The notes under the pieces: model-generated
Told to the model about the DNA's origin: nothing
The model's database searches: none
What the model saw: the letters and a program-made list of their open reading frames with translations, nothing else
Position numbers and translations under genes: made by a program
In this document: piece after piece, positions 32,267-42,602 of the stretch
Position numbering within the stretch: position 1 is the stretch's first letter
Layout: the number at the start of each line of letters is the position of its first letter
Assembly: GCA_903824675.1 (NCBI GenBank)
Contig: CAIJXV010000067.1
Coordinates: forward strand, 1 to 58,656
DNA length: 58,656 nucleotides
Source: an uncultured bacterium
Lineage (GTDB): Bacteria; Verrucomicrobiota; Kiritimatiellia; CAIKKV01; CAIJXV01
Reading direction: 5' to 3'

Positions 32267-33174
32267 AAGTCCTGCAAGGTGGTGTCGAGTTCGATTTCAG
32301 GTGTCCACCCGGTTTCCTGGCGGATGCGCTGGGTGCTGACCCGGATGCTACTGTCGGTCGGTCGAATCAGATCCGGATTGGTTTCGCGTTTGAAGTTGAT
32401 CTTGGCGAGGAGGGTCAGTCGATCGATGATGTCACCCATCCGGACGAGTTGGCCGGAGGCGATATTATAGGCCTGGCCCGGCCGACCTCCCTCGAGCAGG
32501 AGGGCATAGGCTTTAACGATATCTCGGACATCGGTGAAATCGCGGAGGCTATCGGGATTTCCGGTCCGCAGGACGGCAGGAATTTCGCCGCGGACCATCC
32601 GGTGGATTTGATGGGCAAATGCGGGGACGGCGAATGCCGGCGATTGGCCGGGACCGGTGTGATTGTGGGGCCGGGCGGTTAGAACCTGAAGGTGGAATTG
32701 GCGGGCATACAGGAGCGCTGTCTCATCGGCTGCGGCCTTGGCGATGGTATAGAGGGAGTCCGGACGGAGAGGGGCGTCCTCCTCAACCGGGGTTTCACGC
32801 CCCATCTGGCCGGGCCCATAAATTTGGGCGGTGGTCACCACCAGGATGCGCAGGTCGGGTGCGCCTTGACGAGCGGCTTCAAGGAGATTCAGAACTCCGA
32901 GGGTGTTAAGTTCGAAGTTAACCCGGGGTTGGGCAACGCCTTGGGGCACGAACGCGAGCCCGGCGAGGTGCAGACAGGCGTCCGGTTTGGCATCACGGAG
33001 GCATTCGATGAAAATTTCAGGGCGGGTGAGATCGCCGATAAACCGGAGGGTTAACGGGAGATCGGTGGGCGCGGGAATGCGGTCCAGTCCGATGACTTCA
33101 TGTCCCCGCCGGACCAATTCGCGAGTCGCGTACCGTCCTGCAAAGCCTGCGACACCTGTGACGAGGACGCGCAT
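32242..33174 (-). CDS. rmd: NAD-dependent epimerase/dehydratase, GDP-4-keto-6-deoxy-D-mannose reductase-like
   Basis: A 310-residue extended SDR: VLVTGVAGFAGRYATRELVR at the start (GxxGxxG), HLAGLAFVPQG, VVTTAQIYGP (Ser/Thr) and YTIAKAAADE with the YxxxK catalytic pair. RPHNHTGPGQ is a hallmark of the RMD/GMD subgroup, so reduction of the GMD product to GDP-D-rhamnose is the best guess. I chose ATG 33174 because it gives the canonical MRVLVTG start and lies four bases from the gmd stop. The gene is followed by a flippase-like gene. GDP-L-fucose synthase is the alternative but is less well supported. Confidence 0.78.
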   Translation of the reverse strand: MRVLVTGVAGFAGRYATRELVRRGHEVIGLDRIPAPTDLPLTLRFIGDLTRPEIFIECLRDAKPDACLHLAGLAFVPQGVAQPRVNFELNTLGVLNLLEAARQGAPDLRILVVTTAQIYGPGQMGRETPVEEDAPLRPDSLYTIAKAAADETALLYARQFHLQVLTARPHNHTGPGQSPAFAVPAFAHQIHRMVRGEIPAVLRTGNPDSLRDFTDVRDIVKAYALLLEGGRPGQAYNIASGQLVRMGDIIDRLTLLAKINFKRETNPDLIRPTDSSIRVSTQRIRQETGWTPEIELDTTLQDLWQSLSTD

Positions 33175-33178
33175 GAAT

Positions 33179-34162
<984 letters not shown>

Positions 34163-35101
34163 TTACTGCGATACTTTCCGTTCCATCGAAGGAGTTTCCC
34201 AGGCGAGCCGAATGGCTTGAAGCCCGGCCGCAACTTCTTCGCGGGGAATCCGGGGACTGGGCTCCAAAACTTTGACACTATGCCCATTTACGAAGGGTTT
34301 TAACAAGCCGAAATTTACCCGGCCAAAAGAGGGCATGCGATGATCTTCCGCAGGGGGATTGACGTCATGGATATGAAAGCCCGCCAGGAAAGGGGAAAGC
34401 CTTTGGAGCCAGCGGCGATGGTTGCTGAATCCCAGGGTTTCGCGAATGGCGGCATGCCCGATATCATGCCAGTAGCGGAGATGGGGGCTGTTGAAATGGA
34501 GCAGAAGCGTTTCCATTTCCAATTCTGTCGGCAGGGCTTCCCAGGTGGGGAGGTTTTCGAGGGCGAGGGTTATGGAAAGGCGCTCCAGAACCGGGAGCAG
34601 ATCTTCGAGTTCCTGCTGGAGAAGTTCGATTTGGGCGGGCGCATTTTTTTCGCGGGTGGTCAACAGGGTTTGTCGGATCTTCTCATAGGTTCGGCCGAAG
34701 GCCTCGCCCTGCTCATAGAGGGCGATCAGTTCCCGGGTCAGGGAGGGCATCGCCACATTCCCGGAATGGACCACCACGCATCGGGCTCCGAGGTCGGCGG
34801 CGAACCGGAGGGTTTCCTCGGTATATTTTCGGGCCAGGGCGCGAATCTGGGGTTCCAGATGTCCCAAGGTGAAAATTTCGGGGTGGGGCGTCTCGGTCAG
34901 GGGCGGGGGGCAAAAATTGTGCACACTATTGACCGTGATTTCCCCGGCGGCGATGGCCGCCCGGATTCCGGGAATCAGGTCCGAAGTCAGGTCGTAGCCC
35001 AATTCCAGATGGGTGAACCCCAATTCACGGATTTCAGCGACCAAAGCTTCGCCGGAAGAATGTCGATGTGCATTCCAACGGGTTGAAAGAGCAAAATCCA
35101 T
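34163..35101 (-). CDS. Sugar phosphate isomerase/epimerase-type TIM-barrel protein
   Basis: A 312-residue protein of the AP-endonuclease-2/xylose-isomerase-like fold. FALSTRWNAHRHSS at the N-terminus, GFTHLELGYDL, VNSVHNFCPPP, GARCVVVHSGN, LALENLP (metal glutamate), RYWHDIGHAA (metal His/Asp) and AGFHIHDVNPP are the expected strand ends. Members isomerise or cleave sugars and inositols; the substrate is unknown. Its ATG stands two bases after the T-run of the rpsU terminator and no separate Shine-Dalgarno is visible, so it must rely on read-through or on an internal promoter. It lies on the same strand as gmd with 15 bases between. Confidence 0.8.
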   Translation of the reverse strand: MDFALSTRWNAHRHSSGEALVAEIRELGFTHLELGYDLTSDLIPGIRAAIAAGEITVNSVHNFCPPPLTETPHPEIFTLGHLEPQIRALARKYTEETLRFAADLGARCVVVHSGNVAMPSLTRELIALYEQGEAFGRTYEKIRQTLLTTREKNAPAQIELLQQELEDLLPVLERLSITLALENLPTWEALPTELEMETLLLHFNSPHLRYWHDIGHAAIRETLGFSNHRRWLQRLSPFLAGFHIHDVNPPAEDHRMPSFGRVNFGLLKPFVNGHSVKVLEPSPRIPREEVAAGLQAIRLAWETPSMERKVSQ

Positions 35102-35134
35102 ATAAAAAAGAACTCCCCGGTCAGCCGGGGAGTT
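35102..35134 (-). terminator. Intrinsic terminator after rpsU
   Basis: On the minus strand AACTCCCCGG-CTGA-CCGGGGAGTT forms a perfect 10-bp stem, followed by CTTTTTTAT. It is placed 24 bases after the rpsU stop. The T-run ends two bases before the ATG of the sugar-isomerase gene, so the hairpin sits where that gene's ribosome-binding site would be. The 3' arm contains GGGGAG, eleven bases from the ATG. Confidence 0.92.
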
Positions 35135-35158
35135 GGATGGTCAATTGAGCGAACCGGA

Positions 35159-35344
35159 TCAAACCGACAACGAGAGCGCGCGACTGCGAGCCCGGGCGGC
35201 TTTGCGGCGGCGTTTCTCGCTGGGCTTTTCGAAGTAACGATGGGCTCGAATCTCCTTCATCGTACCTTCTTTGTCCAGAATCTTCTTGAGACGCCGCAAG
35301 GCGCGGTCAATGGTCTCACCCCGACGAATTTTAACCTGTGCCAC
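35159..35344 (-). CDS. rpsU: 30S ribosomal protein S21
   Basis: A 61-residue basic protein: VKIRRGETIDRALRRLKKIL, then EIRAHRYFEKPSEKRRRKAA, with an Arg-rich C-terminus. This is the S21 family, of usual length. The start codon is GTG (35344), preceded by AGGTGA six bases away. A strong terminator follows, so it is expressed at least partly alone. S21 contacts the 3' end of 16S rRNA and helps initiation. It is divergent from argS, which starts 141 bases away. Confidence 0.95.
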   Translation of the reverse strand: MAQVKIRRGETIDRALRRLKKILDKEGTMKEIRAHRYFEKPSEKRRRKAARARSRALSLSV

Positions 35345-35485
35345 CGAATATCACCTGCCCTTTCCGGATTCGGGCCTGTAGGAATTAACTGGCCCTGCGA
35401 TCACTTTGTCGGTTATACATAAGGCGGCTTCGGGTGTCAAGCCCGGACAAGGCGAGCCGGGGCGGCCGGACATAAGAATCGGGGA

Positions 35486-37222
35486 ATGAGGACGTATATG
35501 ATTTTGGAAACGATGCTGACCGACTGGATGCGAAAGGTGTTTTCCGGAGTGCTGGAGGGGACGCCGATCGAACCCGGTCGGGTGGTGGTGGTGGCGACTG
35601 CGGATGGGGCTTTTGGTGATTATCAGTGCAATGCGGCGATGGGGTTGGCCCGGGTGGCCCGACGGAAGCCGGTGGAGATTGCGTCCCTGGTGAAAGAGCG
35701 GATTGACGCGGCCCGTTCCGATTTTCTGGAGCGGGTGGAAGTCGCCGGCCCGGGCTTCTTGAATTTATATTTACGCACCGACTGGTTGGTGGAGATCCTG
35801 GATCAAATCGCGGTTGATGTCCGGCATGGGGTTCCCCGGGTGGGAGAAGGACGGACAGTGCTGATCGATTATTCCAGTCCCAACGTTGCCAAGCCGATGC
35901 ACATCGGACATATTCGGTCCACCGTGATCGGCAATGCCCTGGACCGGTGTTACCGGTATTTGGGATACCGGGTGATTGCGGACAACCATATCGGTGATTG
36001 GGGGACGCAGTTCGGGATCCTGATCCTCGGCTACCGAAACTTTCTCGATCGTGATGCCTTGCGCGATCATCCGATTGAAGAATTGGAGCGGCTTTACGTC
36101 AAGAGCTACGAACAAGCCCGCCAATCGACCGAATGGATGGATCAGGCGCGGCAGGAGTTGGTGAAACTCCAGGCGGGTGATCCCGAAAACCGGCGGTTAT
36201 GGGCGGAATTCATCCAGTTAAGCCTGGCCGAATTCGAGACGATTTATCGGCGGTTGGATGTTAAATTTGACCTCATTCGCGGTGAAAGTTATTATCACGA
36301 TCAACTGGCTCCGATGCTGGCGCGCGTGATGGAGGCCGGCATCGCGCGTGAAAGCGAGGGAGCCTTGGTTGCCTTTTTGGAGGAGGAGAAACTGCCGCCG
36401 GCGATCGTCCGCAAAAGTGACGGGGCCTTCAATTATGCCGCGACGGATGTGGCGACGGTGCTGAGCCGGGTGGCGGAATTCAATCCCGACCGGATTGTCT
36501 ACGTCACGGACGAGCGCCAGCAATTGCATTTCAAGCAGTTTTTTGCGATTTGTCGCCGGCTGGGGGTGACCGTTCAACTGGAGCATGTCTGGTTTGGCCT
36601 GATGCGTTTGCCGGAAGGCACCTTTTCGACCCGGCAGGGGAATGTCATCAAGCTGGATCGACTGTTGGATGAGGCCGAAGCGCGGGCAGCGGCTCTGGTC
36701 AAGGAATTGACGCCCGAGATGGAGCCGGAACGGCAGACGCAGGTGGCGCGCGCGGTGGGGATCGGAGCGGTAAAATACGCCGATTTAAGCCAGAATCCGC
36801 AGAGTCTGGTGACTTTTTCATGGGACAAGGCGTTGTCGATGAATGGCAATTCAGCGCCTTATCTCCAGTATGCCTATGCCCGGATGGCCAGTCTCCGGGA
36901 CAAATACCGGGAACGGTTTCCCACGGGTAAACCGGAGACCTTTCCGCTGCAAATGACCGAACCCGTGGAGCGCGTATTGGCGTTGGCGCTGGTCCGGTTT
37001 CCCGAGACCCTGATTCGGGCGGTGGAGAGTAGCAAGCCGAGCCTGCTGGCGGATTACCTTTACAATCTGGCGGGGACTTACAGCACGTTTTATCAGAATG
37101 TACCGGTATTGAAGGCGGCGGAAGGGGTTCGGGAGAGCCGGGTACGCTTGGGCGGAGCGGTTGCGGATGTACTTCGGACGGGGCTGAATCTGCTCGGTAT
37201 CGAGGCACCGGAACGGATCTGA
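35486..37222 (+). CDS. argS: Arginyl-tRNA synthetase
   Basis: A 578-residue class I synthetase. The N-terminal Add1 domain starts near residue 12. IDYSSPNVAKPMHIGHIRST carries the HIGH signature at about 139-142, IADNHIGDWGTQFGILI is typical of ArgRS, and MRLPEGTFSTRQGNVIKLD stands in place of KMSKS, which ArgRS often lacks. The C-terminal DALR anticodon-binding domain begins near YAYARMASL. It charges tRNA-Arg. ATG 35486 and ATG 35498 both have purine-rich upstream bases, so the start is uncertain by four residues. The next gene follows within six bases. Confidence 0.96.
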   Translation: MRTYMILETMLTDWMRKVFSGVLEGTPIEPGRVVVVATADGAFGDYQCNAAMGLARVARRKPVEIASLVKERIDAARSDFLERVEVAGPGFLNLYLRTDWLVEILDQIAVDVRHGVPRVGEGRTVLIDYSSPNVAKPMHIGHIRSTVIGNALDRCYRYLGYRVIADNHIGDWGTQFGILILGYRNFLDRDALRDHPIEELERLYVKSYEQARQSTEWMDQARQELVKLQAGDPENRRLWAEFIQLSLAEFETIYRRLDVKFDLIRGESYYHDQLAPMLARVMEAGIARESEGALVAFLEEEKLPPAIVRKSDGAFNYAATDVATVLSRVAEFNPDRIVYVTDERQQLHFKQFFAICRRLGVTVQLEHVWFGLMRLPEGTFSTRQGNVIKLDRLLDEAEARAAALVKELTPEMEPERQTQVARAVGIGAVKYADLSQNPQSLVTFSWDKALSMNGNSAPYLQYAYARMASLRDKYRERFPTGKPETFPLQMTEPVERVLALALVRFPETLIRAVESSKPSLLADYLYNLAGTYSTFYQNVPVLKAAEGVRESRVRLGGAVADVLRTGLNLLGIEAPERI

Positions 37223-37228
37223 TTGTTT

Positions 37229-39193
37229 ATGGCCACCCTCAGACTCCGCAGACGATCCCTGACTGTCGACGGCCTTTTACGGGTTTTATTACTGATCACC
37301 ATCCTTGCGGTGTTTGTTCCATTTTTACCCCAAATGCCAGGGGTCAATCTGGATCAGTCATGGGTGTTTGGACTGAATCAAGCGACGGCGCAAGGGCTTT
37401 CGTTTGGTAGAGACATTATTTTTACGTATGGTCCCTACGCCTCGATTTTTACAAAAACATATCATCCCTCTACCGATTTTAGGATGGTCGGTGGAAGTCT
37501 TTATCTAGCCTTCTCCTATTGGGCCTGCCTGGTTTTGTTGATGCGAGGAGTGCCGCGGCGTTGGATTCTGTTGTTTGGATTGTTCATTGCGGGCGCCGTT
37601 ATTTCGCGCGATACCCTGTTCTTATCGTTCCCGCTCGTTGTCGGATTGGCCAGTTTTAAAATCATCGATCCACAAAAGGCCGCGCCGGATTCGCGCCAAT
37701 CAGCCCTCTTTTGTGGGGCATTGATATTTGCCCCCTTCGGGTTATTGGTCTTGGTCAAGGGCTCTCTCTTCATCCCGTGCTTCGCCATTGCGGCCCTGGT
37801 GGCCCTGTTCTGTGCGCTGAACAAGAGGCTGCTGTATGCCCTCCTTTGCCTGATTGTACCCGTGATTTCGATGCTCCTGTTTTGGATCGCTTCAGGACAA
37901 GCAGCGGTGAATCTGCCGGACTATTTAACGAGCATGGCACCCATGATTTTGGGCTACACGGAAGCCATGGCTCTGAATGGCAACCGCGGGGAAGTGATAT
38001 TATATCTTGTCACGTCAGCCGTTTTGGTTTTGGCCATCTTGCGCCCAAAGGCGCAAGCCCTGAATTCCAGGCTTTTTCTGGCCGGCACTTTCTCAGTGTT
38101 TTTATTCATCGCCTTTAAGAATGGATTGGTCCGGCATGATGCGCATGCCCTTATTGCCGGCACGTCCATTTTACTAGCCGCTTTCCTTCTCCCCTTCGTT
38201 GTTAATTCGCGGTTTCTGCTGTTGGTCATTGCGTTGTCCCTCGTTTCCTGGGGTGTCATCGAGCGCCATTATATGCCCCAAACGATGGGGCAAAGGGTTC
38301 GTCGTGTGGTGTCGACCTTTTCATCGGCGGGGAAGGGGTTTAACAAAAGAATCGCCTCCGTGGATGGGCTTAAGGCGGACTATGATTCAGCCCTCCGCTC
38401 GTTGCGCGATCAGGCGTCTTTCCCGGTTTTGCAGGGCCCAACGGACATCTACTCTTTCAATCAGTCACTTTTGATCGCTTCCGGAAATACCTGGGATCCA
38501 CGTCCGATATTTCAAAGTTATTCGGCCTATACCCCTCTGCTGGCCGAGAAAAATAAAATGCATCTGTTGGGGCCACAAGCGCCGGAAAATGTGATTATTC
38601 GGGTCGAGCCGATCGACGGACGGATTCCGGCTCTTGATGATGGCGCCAGCTGGCCTGTTCTTCTGGTGGGTTACCGGCCGACCGGGTTGCGGAACGATTT
38701 CTTGTTTCTCAAGACTCGATCCAAACGCATTGAACCATGGGAGTCGGCGCCGGTGACGGTTGCCAAGCATCGCCTGGGGGAAGTGGTCAGCATACCACCC
38801 TCGGATCGCCCCTTATTCGCTGAAATTGATATTGCGCCCACCTGGCTGGGCCGTTTTGCAAATACGGTTTTCAAACCCAGCCAGTTACAGGCTACATTCA
38901 AACTTAACAATGGAGATTCCAAACAGTATCGCCTGATCGCGGGTATGGCAAAATCGGGTTTTTTGATTTCGCCCCTGATCGAAAATACCACTGAATTCGG
39001 GAGGCTGTATGGAACCCTGGCCGATTTGCAGGGGAAAATGGTCCGGTCGATATCGATTGCCCCGCTAGGCGGAAAAAACCGGTGTTGGAAGGATGAATAT
39101 ACGATTGCTTTCAGACCCCTTCTCCGGGCCGTTTCGCAATCAGGGCATCAGGATACTGACATAAGCTTGCCAGAGGGTCTGGCCCCACAATAG
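37229..39193 (+). CDS. Large polytopic membrane protein of unknown function
   Basis: A 654-residue protein. Residues 1-380 hold about ten membrane helices, beginning LRVLLLITILAVFVPFLPQ; a soluble C-terminal part of about 260 residues follows. QSWVFGLNQATAQGLSFGRD and IFTYGPYASIFT look like the first extracytoplasmic loop of membrane glycosyltransferases of the PMT/ArnT kind, but I cannot see the metal-binding DD/ExD pair, so I leave the role open. It lies six bases after argS (ATG 37229). Its last 54 bases overlap the prepilin peptidase gene, which is convergent. Confidence 0.6.
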   Translation: MATLRLRRRSLTVDGLLRVLLLITILAVFVPFLPQMPGVNLDQSWVFGLNQATAQGLSFGRDIIFTYGPYASIFTKTYHPSTDFRMVGGSLYLAFSYWACLVLLMRGVPRRWILLFGLFIAGAVISRDTLFLSFPLVVGLASFKIIDPQKAAPDSRQSALFCGALIFAPFGLLVLVKGSLFIPCFAIAALVALFCALNKRLLYALLCLIVPVISMLLFWIASGQAAVNLPDYLTSMAPMILGYTEAMALNGNRGEVILYLVTSAVLVLAILRPKAQALNSRLFLAGTFSVFLFIAFKNGLVRHDAHALIAGTSILLAAFLLPFVVNSRFLLLVIALSLVSWGVIERHYMPQTMGQRVRRVVSTFSSAGKGFNKRIASVDGLKADYDSALRSLRDQASFPVLQGPTDIYSFNQSLLIASGNTWDPRPIFQSYSAYTPLLAEKNKMHLLGPQAPENVIIRVEPIDGRIPALDDGASWPVLLVGYRPTGLRNDFLFLKTRSKRIEPWESAPVTVAKHRLGEVVSIPPSDRPLFAEIDIAPTWLGRFANTVFKPSQLQATFKLNNGDSKQYRLIAGMAKSGFLISPLIENTTEFGRLYGTLADLQGKMVRSISIAPLGGKNRCWKDEYTIAFRPLLRAVSQSGHQDTDISLPEGLAPQ

Positions 39194-40042
39194 CCAAATC
39201 AGGGCGGCCAGCGCGAGGTAGGGGCCGTAGGGGATCCGGCTTTGCATTTTTTTCTTGCGGGAGAGGACCAGGGATAGGCCGACGAGGGATCCGGCGAACG
39301 ATGAGATCATGACCGTGAAGAGGACGGCCTGCCAGCCGAGAAAGGCGCCGATCGCGCCCAGTAGTTTGACATCCCCGAAGCCCATGGCATCCCGTTTAAA
39401 GATCATGCGCCCGATGATGGCGACCGCCCAGAGCAGTCCGAAACCGAGTGCCGCGCCTTCAAGGGAACGGAGCAGTCCCAACCCGATCGGGAAGGAGTTC
39501 GGGAAAGAGGGTGGGGCATGCAATTCCGGCCATACTCCGCTGAGGACCAAGCCCACGGCCATTCCTCCCCACGTAATGCGGTCCGGAAGGATCATGCGTT
39601 CGAGGTCGATGAAAGTGCCGATGATCAGGCCGCTGACCACCAACCACAGTGAGAAGATGACGCCCAGAGATGCAACGGGAGCCAATCCGAGAGGGCGGGG
39701 GTCCAAAGGGCGGCCGAATTTGAGCCAGACCAACAGGAACAGCACGGCGGTCAGTAGTTCGACCAGAACATAGCGGCAGGAGATTTTTGTGCCGCATTGA
39801 CGGCAACGGGCGCGCAGGATGAGAAAGCTGAGGATCGGCAGGTTGTCATACCAGGCGATGGGTTTTTGACATCGGGGGCAATGGGAGCGGGGATGAACGA
39901 CCGATAAATTGCGCGGGATGCGATAGATACAGACGTTAAAAAAACTCCCCCAACAGGCGCCCCAGGCGAAAACGACTGCGGAAAAATAGATCTGCCACGG
40001 GATGGCCATGTTGGACATCAAGATAAACAACGGCTGATCCAT
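39140..40042 (-). CDS. Prepilin peptidase / type IV leader peptidase
   Basis: A 300-residue polytopic protein. FAWGACWGSFFNVCIYRIPR begins the N-terminal peptidase-methyltransferase part. CPRC at about 55-58 with CRQC near 80-83 is the zinc/CxxC motif of the methylase domain. FIDLERMILPD and GFGDVKLLGAIGAFLG hold the two active-site aspartates of the aspartyl protease (GxGDxK). It cleaves and N-methylates type IV pilins and pseudopilins at the inner membrane. I chose ATG 40042 (MDQPLF); AAAGGAG is twelve bases upstream, slightly far. No pilin genes are nearby. Its C-terminus overlaps the preceding convergent gene. Confidence 0.9.
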   Translation of the reverse strand: MDQPLFILMSNMAIPWQIYFSAVVFAWGACWGSFFNVCIYRIPRNLSVVHPRSHCPRCQKPIAWYDNLPILSFLILRARCRQCGTKISCRYVLVELLTAVLFLLVWLKFGRPLDPRPLGLAPVASLGVIFSLWLVVSGLIIGTFIDLERMILPDRITWGGMAVGLVLSGVWPELHAPPSFPNSFPIGLGLLRSLEGAALGFGLLWAVAIIGRMIFKRDAMGFGDVKLLGAIGAFLGWQAVLFTVMISSFAGSLVGLSLVLSRKKKMQSRIPYGPYLALAALIWLLWGQTLWQAYVSILMP

Positions 40043-40325
40043 GGGTTGAATTGACTCCTTTGTCGCCGGTTTCGGGAGCGGGTAAAACCGCCGACCGAAG
40101 AACATTGCGGGAAATATGATACCTTGGCAAGCCCATTTTAAGGGAAACGCTTGGGAATTCCAGGGCTAGAGAAAAAACGGCCATCTGCGGTCATCTGATG
40201 ACTGGGAATTGACCGAAGTCCGGCCGTTATGGGTTGGACATAAGGCCAGTCCTCGACGGTACCCATATAGACGCCAGGTGTCGCAAACGGTTCGGTGCAT
40301 TATCCCCGATGGCTTGGCGGGCATA

Positions 40326-41324
40326 TCAATCGCCTCGCACTTTCACCCACTGACCACTGGTCTCGCGGGATTGTCGGGCCGCTTCACCGACCCTTAGCGT
40401 TGCCAATGCATCGTCCAATCCGCAGGTTGGCAGCGTCCCTGTTCTGACGCAATGGGCGAATTCACTGAGTTCAGGCACGTACCCGCGCAGATAGAGCTGC
40501 TGATTTCGCCCATACGGGATGGAAAAGGTAGTTTGGTAAAAGTCGCCTGATGCGTTCTCGAAAGAGAGTTTCATGGGATGTACGGCCTGAGCGCGAGGGG
40601 TTCGGTGAAACCGTAAGGTTCGCCCATCCTCGGCGATCAGCCATCCACTTTTATGCACGATCTCCACCTGTTCATAAGGTGGCGTCCAGTTGTTGAATCC
40701 GCAGTCTCGAATGCTCCCGATGTCGCCATTGGCAAACCGGAGAAGGGAGATCGTCCCCGCGCCCTCGGCCGCCGTCAGGTGGAGCACGCTGTCGATAGGC
40801 CCGCCCAAGTACAACATCAGGTTGTGAAAATGCCCGCCAGCGAAATAGTAGGAGGCGTTAAGTACCCGCGCTCCGGGCTCTTCTTCGCGCCACTGCCCCA
40901 GGAGCAACCGCATCTTCTGATACACTGGAGCGTAGCGGAGGCACGAGCCGACGAGGTAGGTTAGCTTATTTTTTGCCACGAGGTGTCGGATCCGCTCGGC
41001 CCCCGTTTCCGTGCGAATGGCAGGGGTTTCATTGAAAACGGGCTTGCCGGCTTCCAGTCCGGCGATGGCCACTGCTTCATGATCGCCATTGCTGGCAATG
41101 ATCACCGCTTCCACGTTAGGATCGGCGATCAGCCGGTCATGACCGACATGGCAGGGGAGCCGGTAGAAGTCGTGGGCGACCTGTGCGGTTTCCGCATGTG
41201 CGGTAGCCAGCGCCACCAGTCGCATGGCATCGGGGATCTGCTCGATCGCCGGGATCAGCACCTGGCGGGCGTGTGTCCCCACACCGATCAGACCGACTCT
41301 CAGCGGTGACTCAGAAGGTGTCAT
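40326..41324 (-). CDS. Gfo/Idh/MocA-family oxidoreductase
   Basis: A 332-residue protein. LRVGLIGVGTHARQVLIPAI is the nucleotide loop, VIIASNGDHEAVAIAGLEAG follows, and VFNETPAIRTETG replaces the family EKP lysine site with NETP, so the usual catalytic lysine is missing and activity may differ. GGHFHNLMLYLGGPID carries the conserved histidine region. I chose ATG 41324 because GGAG lies seven bases upstream; ATG 41336 is an alternative. Third Gfo/Idh/MocA gene in the window; no neighbour suggests a substrate. The gap 40043-40325 on its 3' side holds nothing I can name. Confidence 0.82.
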   Translation of the reverse strand: MTPSESPLRVGLIGVGTHARQVLIPAIEQIPDAMRLVALATAHAETAQVAHDFYRLPCHVGHDRLIADPNVEAVIIASNGDHEAVAIAGLEAGKPVFNETPAIRTETGAERIRHLVAKNKLTYLVGSCLRYAPVYQKMRLLLGQWREEEPGARVLNASYYFAGGHFHNLMLYLGGPIDSVLHLTAAEGAGTISLLRFANGDIGSIRDCGFNNWTPPYEQVEIVHKSGWLIAEDGRTLRFHRTPRAQAVHPMKLSFENASGDFYQTTFSIPYGRNQQLYLRGYVPELSEFAHCVRTGTLPTCGLDDALATLRVGEAARQSRETSGQWVKVRGD

Positions 41325-41716
41325 TGGTGTCTCCATTCGGATGTATAGGTGACGTGATCGACGCGTCCGCTTGCTGTTCCCCCCACCGGCGCACGACAAC
41401 CCTGGCATGGCCTTCTTGCCGGTTGCCAGCTAATGATCCGGAATACCGGATGTTGAACTCGGTGTTAGACCCGGCTACATCGCCCGAAGGCGATGGAGAA
41501 AGGGAGAGCACATAGCCCCGAACAACTGGTTGGGGGGAAGTTATCATCTCATCCAGATCCTGTAACCGTTTTTATCTCACCCTTTTCGCGAAGCGTTGGA
41601 GGGCGCCCCGCTGTCGGCGCCTCATGAGGATAGAATAACGGCGGCAACAGCGTGCCGCGCTCCAGAAGAAATTGTTCTAATAGCCTACAGCCTAACAACC
41701 TATGGCCTGTGCGTCC
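41325..41716. other. Non-coding stretch with a small hairpin
   Basis: I see no convincing gene. A short hairpin, CATCGCC-CGAA-GGCGATG (41478-41495, 7-bp stem), is the main structure. A GGCGCC pair at about 41613-41635 could form another. A 78-residue reading frame on the minus strand (41311-41547) has an uneven composition and no family resemblance. It contains the 3' region beyond aroE and the 5' region of the oxidoreductase. Confidence 0.4.
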
Positions 41717-42577
41717 CTATTCTTTATTATAAAGCGCGTTTTCCAGGGCTCGACGCATGACGTCGATCGGCGCTTCTCGTTCCGTCCAGATCGTAAAGGA
41801 TTCCGCGCCCTGATGTAATAACATCCCGAGCCCGTTGGCTGTTTTAGCACCCGCTTGGGCTGCAGCCGCCATCCAGGGAGTTTCTGCGACATGATAGATC
41901 AGGTCATAGGCCCATTGGCCACGATGAAAAGCCGAAGAGGGGAGGAGCGATGGATCGCCGGGTTTGAGGCCGACAGACGTGGCCTGGATGGCGAGTTGCG
42001 CGGAATGGCAGGCTTGGGGCGCATCGGTCAGCGTACTGGTCGAGACGGAGATCTGGGGGGCGAGCAAGCGGATTTCTTCGGCTACTCGTAGTGCGCGGGC
42101 AGGGGTCCGATCGGCGAGGCGAATTTGACTCGCGCCTTCGACTGCACACATCAGGGCCACGGCCCGCCCGGCGCCACCACAGCCGAGGATGAAGACATCA
42201 CAACCCCGGAGTTGCAGGTCAAAGGATTCCCGCAAGGCCCGCAGGATGCCCTGCCCATCGGTGTTGAAACCTTGAAACCCATCGGGAGTGAAACGGACGG
42301 TATTCACGGCGCGGAACCGCCGTGCGGTGTCGTCCACATCGGTCAAGCCGGCGAACGCTGTTTCCTTGAGCGGGATGGTCAGATTAACACCGCCAAACCC
42401 AAGACTCTTCAGTGCCGTCAGTGTGTCCATCAGACGTTCCGGCGGCACATCAAAGGCGAGATAGATCGCATCCATCCCGAGCGCCTCGAAGGCGGCGTTA
42501 TGCATCACGGGCGAGAGCGAATGACCGATGGGGTGGCCCAGCACAGCGTAAGGGCGGGTCTGTCCGGAAATTCGCAT
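41717..42577 (-). CDS. aroE: Shikimate dehydrogenase
   Basis: A 286-residue protein: YAVLGHPIGHSLSPVMHNAA (shikimate site), GVNLTIPLKE, AVNTVRF, FNTDGQGILRAL, GCGGAGRAVALM (NADP loop) and ANGLGMLLHQGA. It reduces 3-dehydroshikimate to shikimate in aromatic amino acid synthesis. I chose ATG 42577 over TTG 42583; GAGG lies ten bases ahead. It lies 25 bases after leuA on the same strand, so it is the last gene of the branched-chain amino acid operon, an unusual mixture of aromatic and branched-chain functions. Confidence 0.95.
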   Translation of the reverse strand: MRISGQTRPYAVLGHPIGHSLSPVMHNAAFEALGMDAIYLAFDVPPERLMDTLTALKSLGFGGVNLTIPLKETAFAGLTDVDDTARRFRAVNTVRFTPDGFQGFNTDGQGILRALRESFDLQLRGCDVFILGCGGAGRAVALMCAVEGASQIRLADRTPARALRVAEEIRLLAPQISVSTSTLTDAPQACHSAQLAIQATSVGLKPGDPSLLPSSAFHRGQWAYDLIYHVAETPWMAAAAQAGAKTANGLGMLLHQGAESFTIWTEREAPIDVMRRALENALYNKE

Positions 42578-42602
42578 GCGCAATTTACCTCGTCGAAGTC
42601 AA

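Noticed and set aside
41311-41547. 78-residue minus-strand frame upstream of the third oxidoreductase
   Set aside because: Uneven composition, overlap with the oxidoreductase start and no family resemblance.
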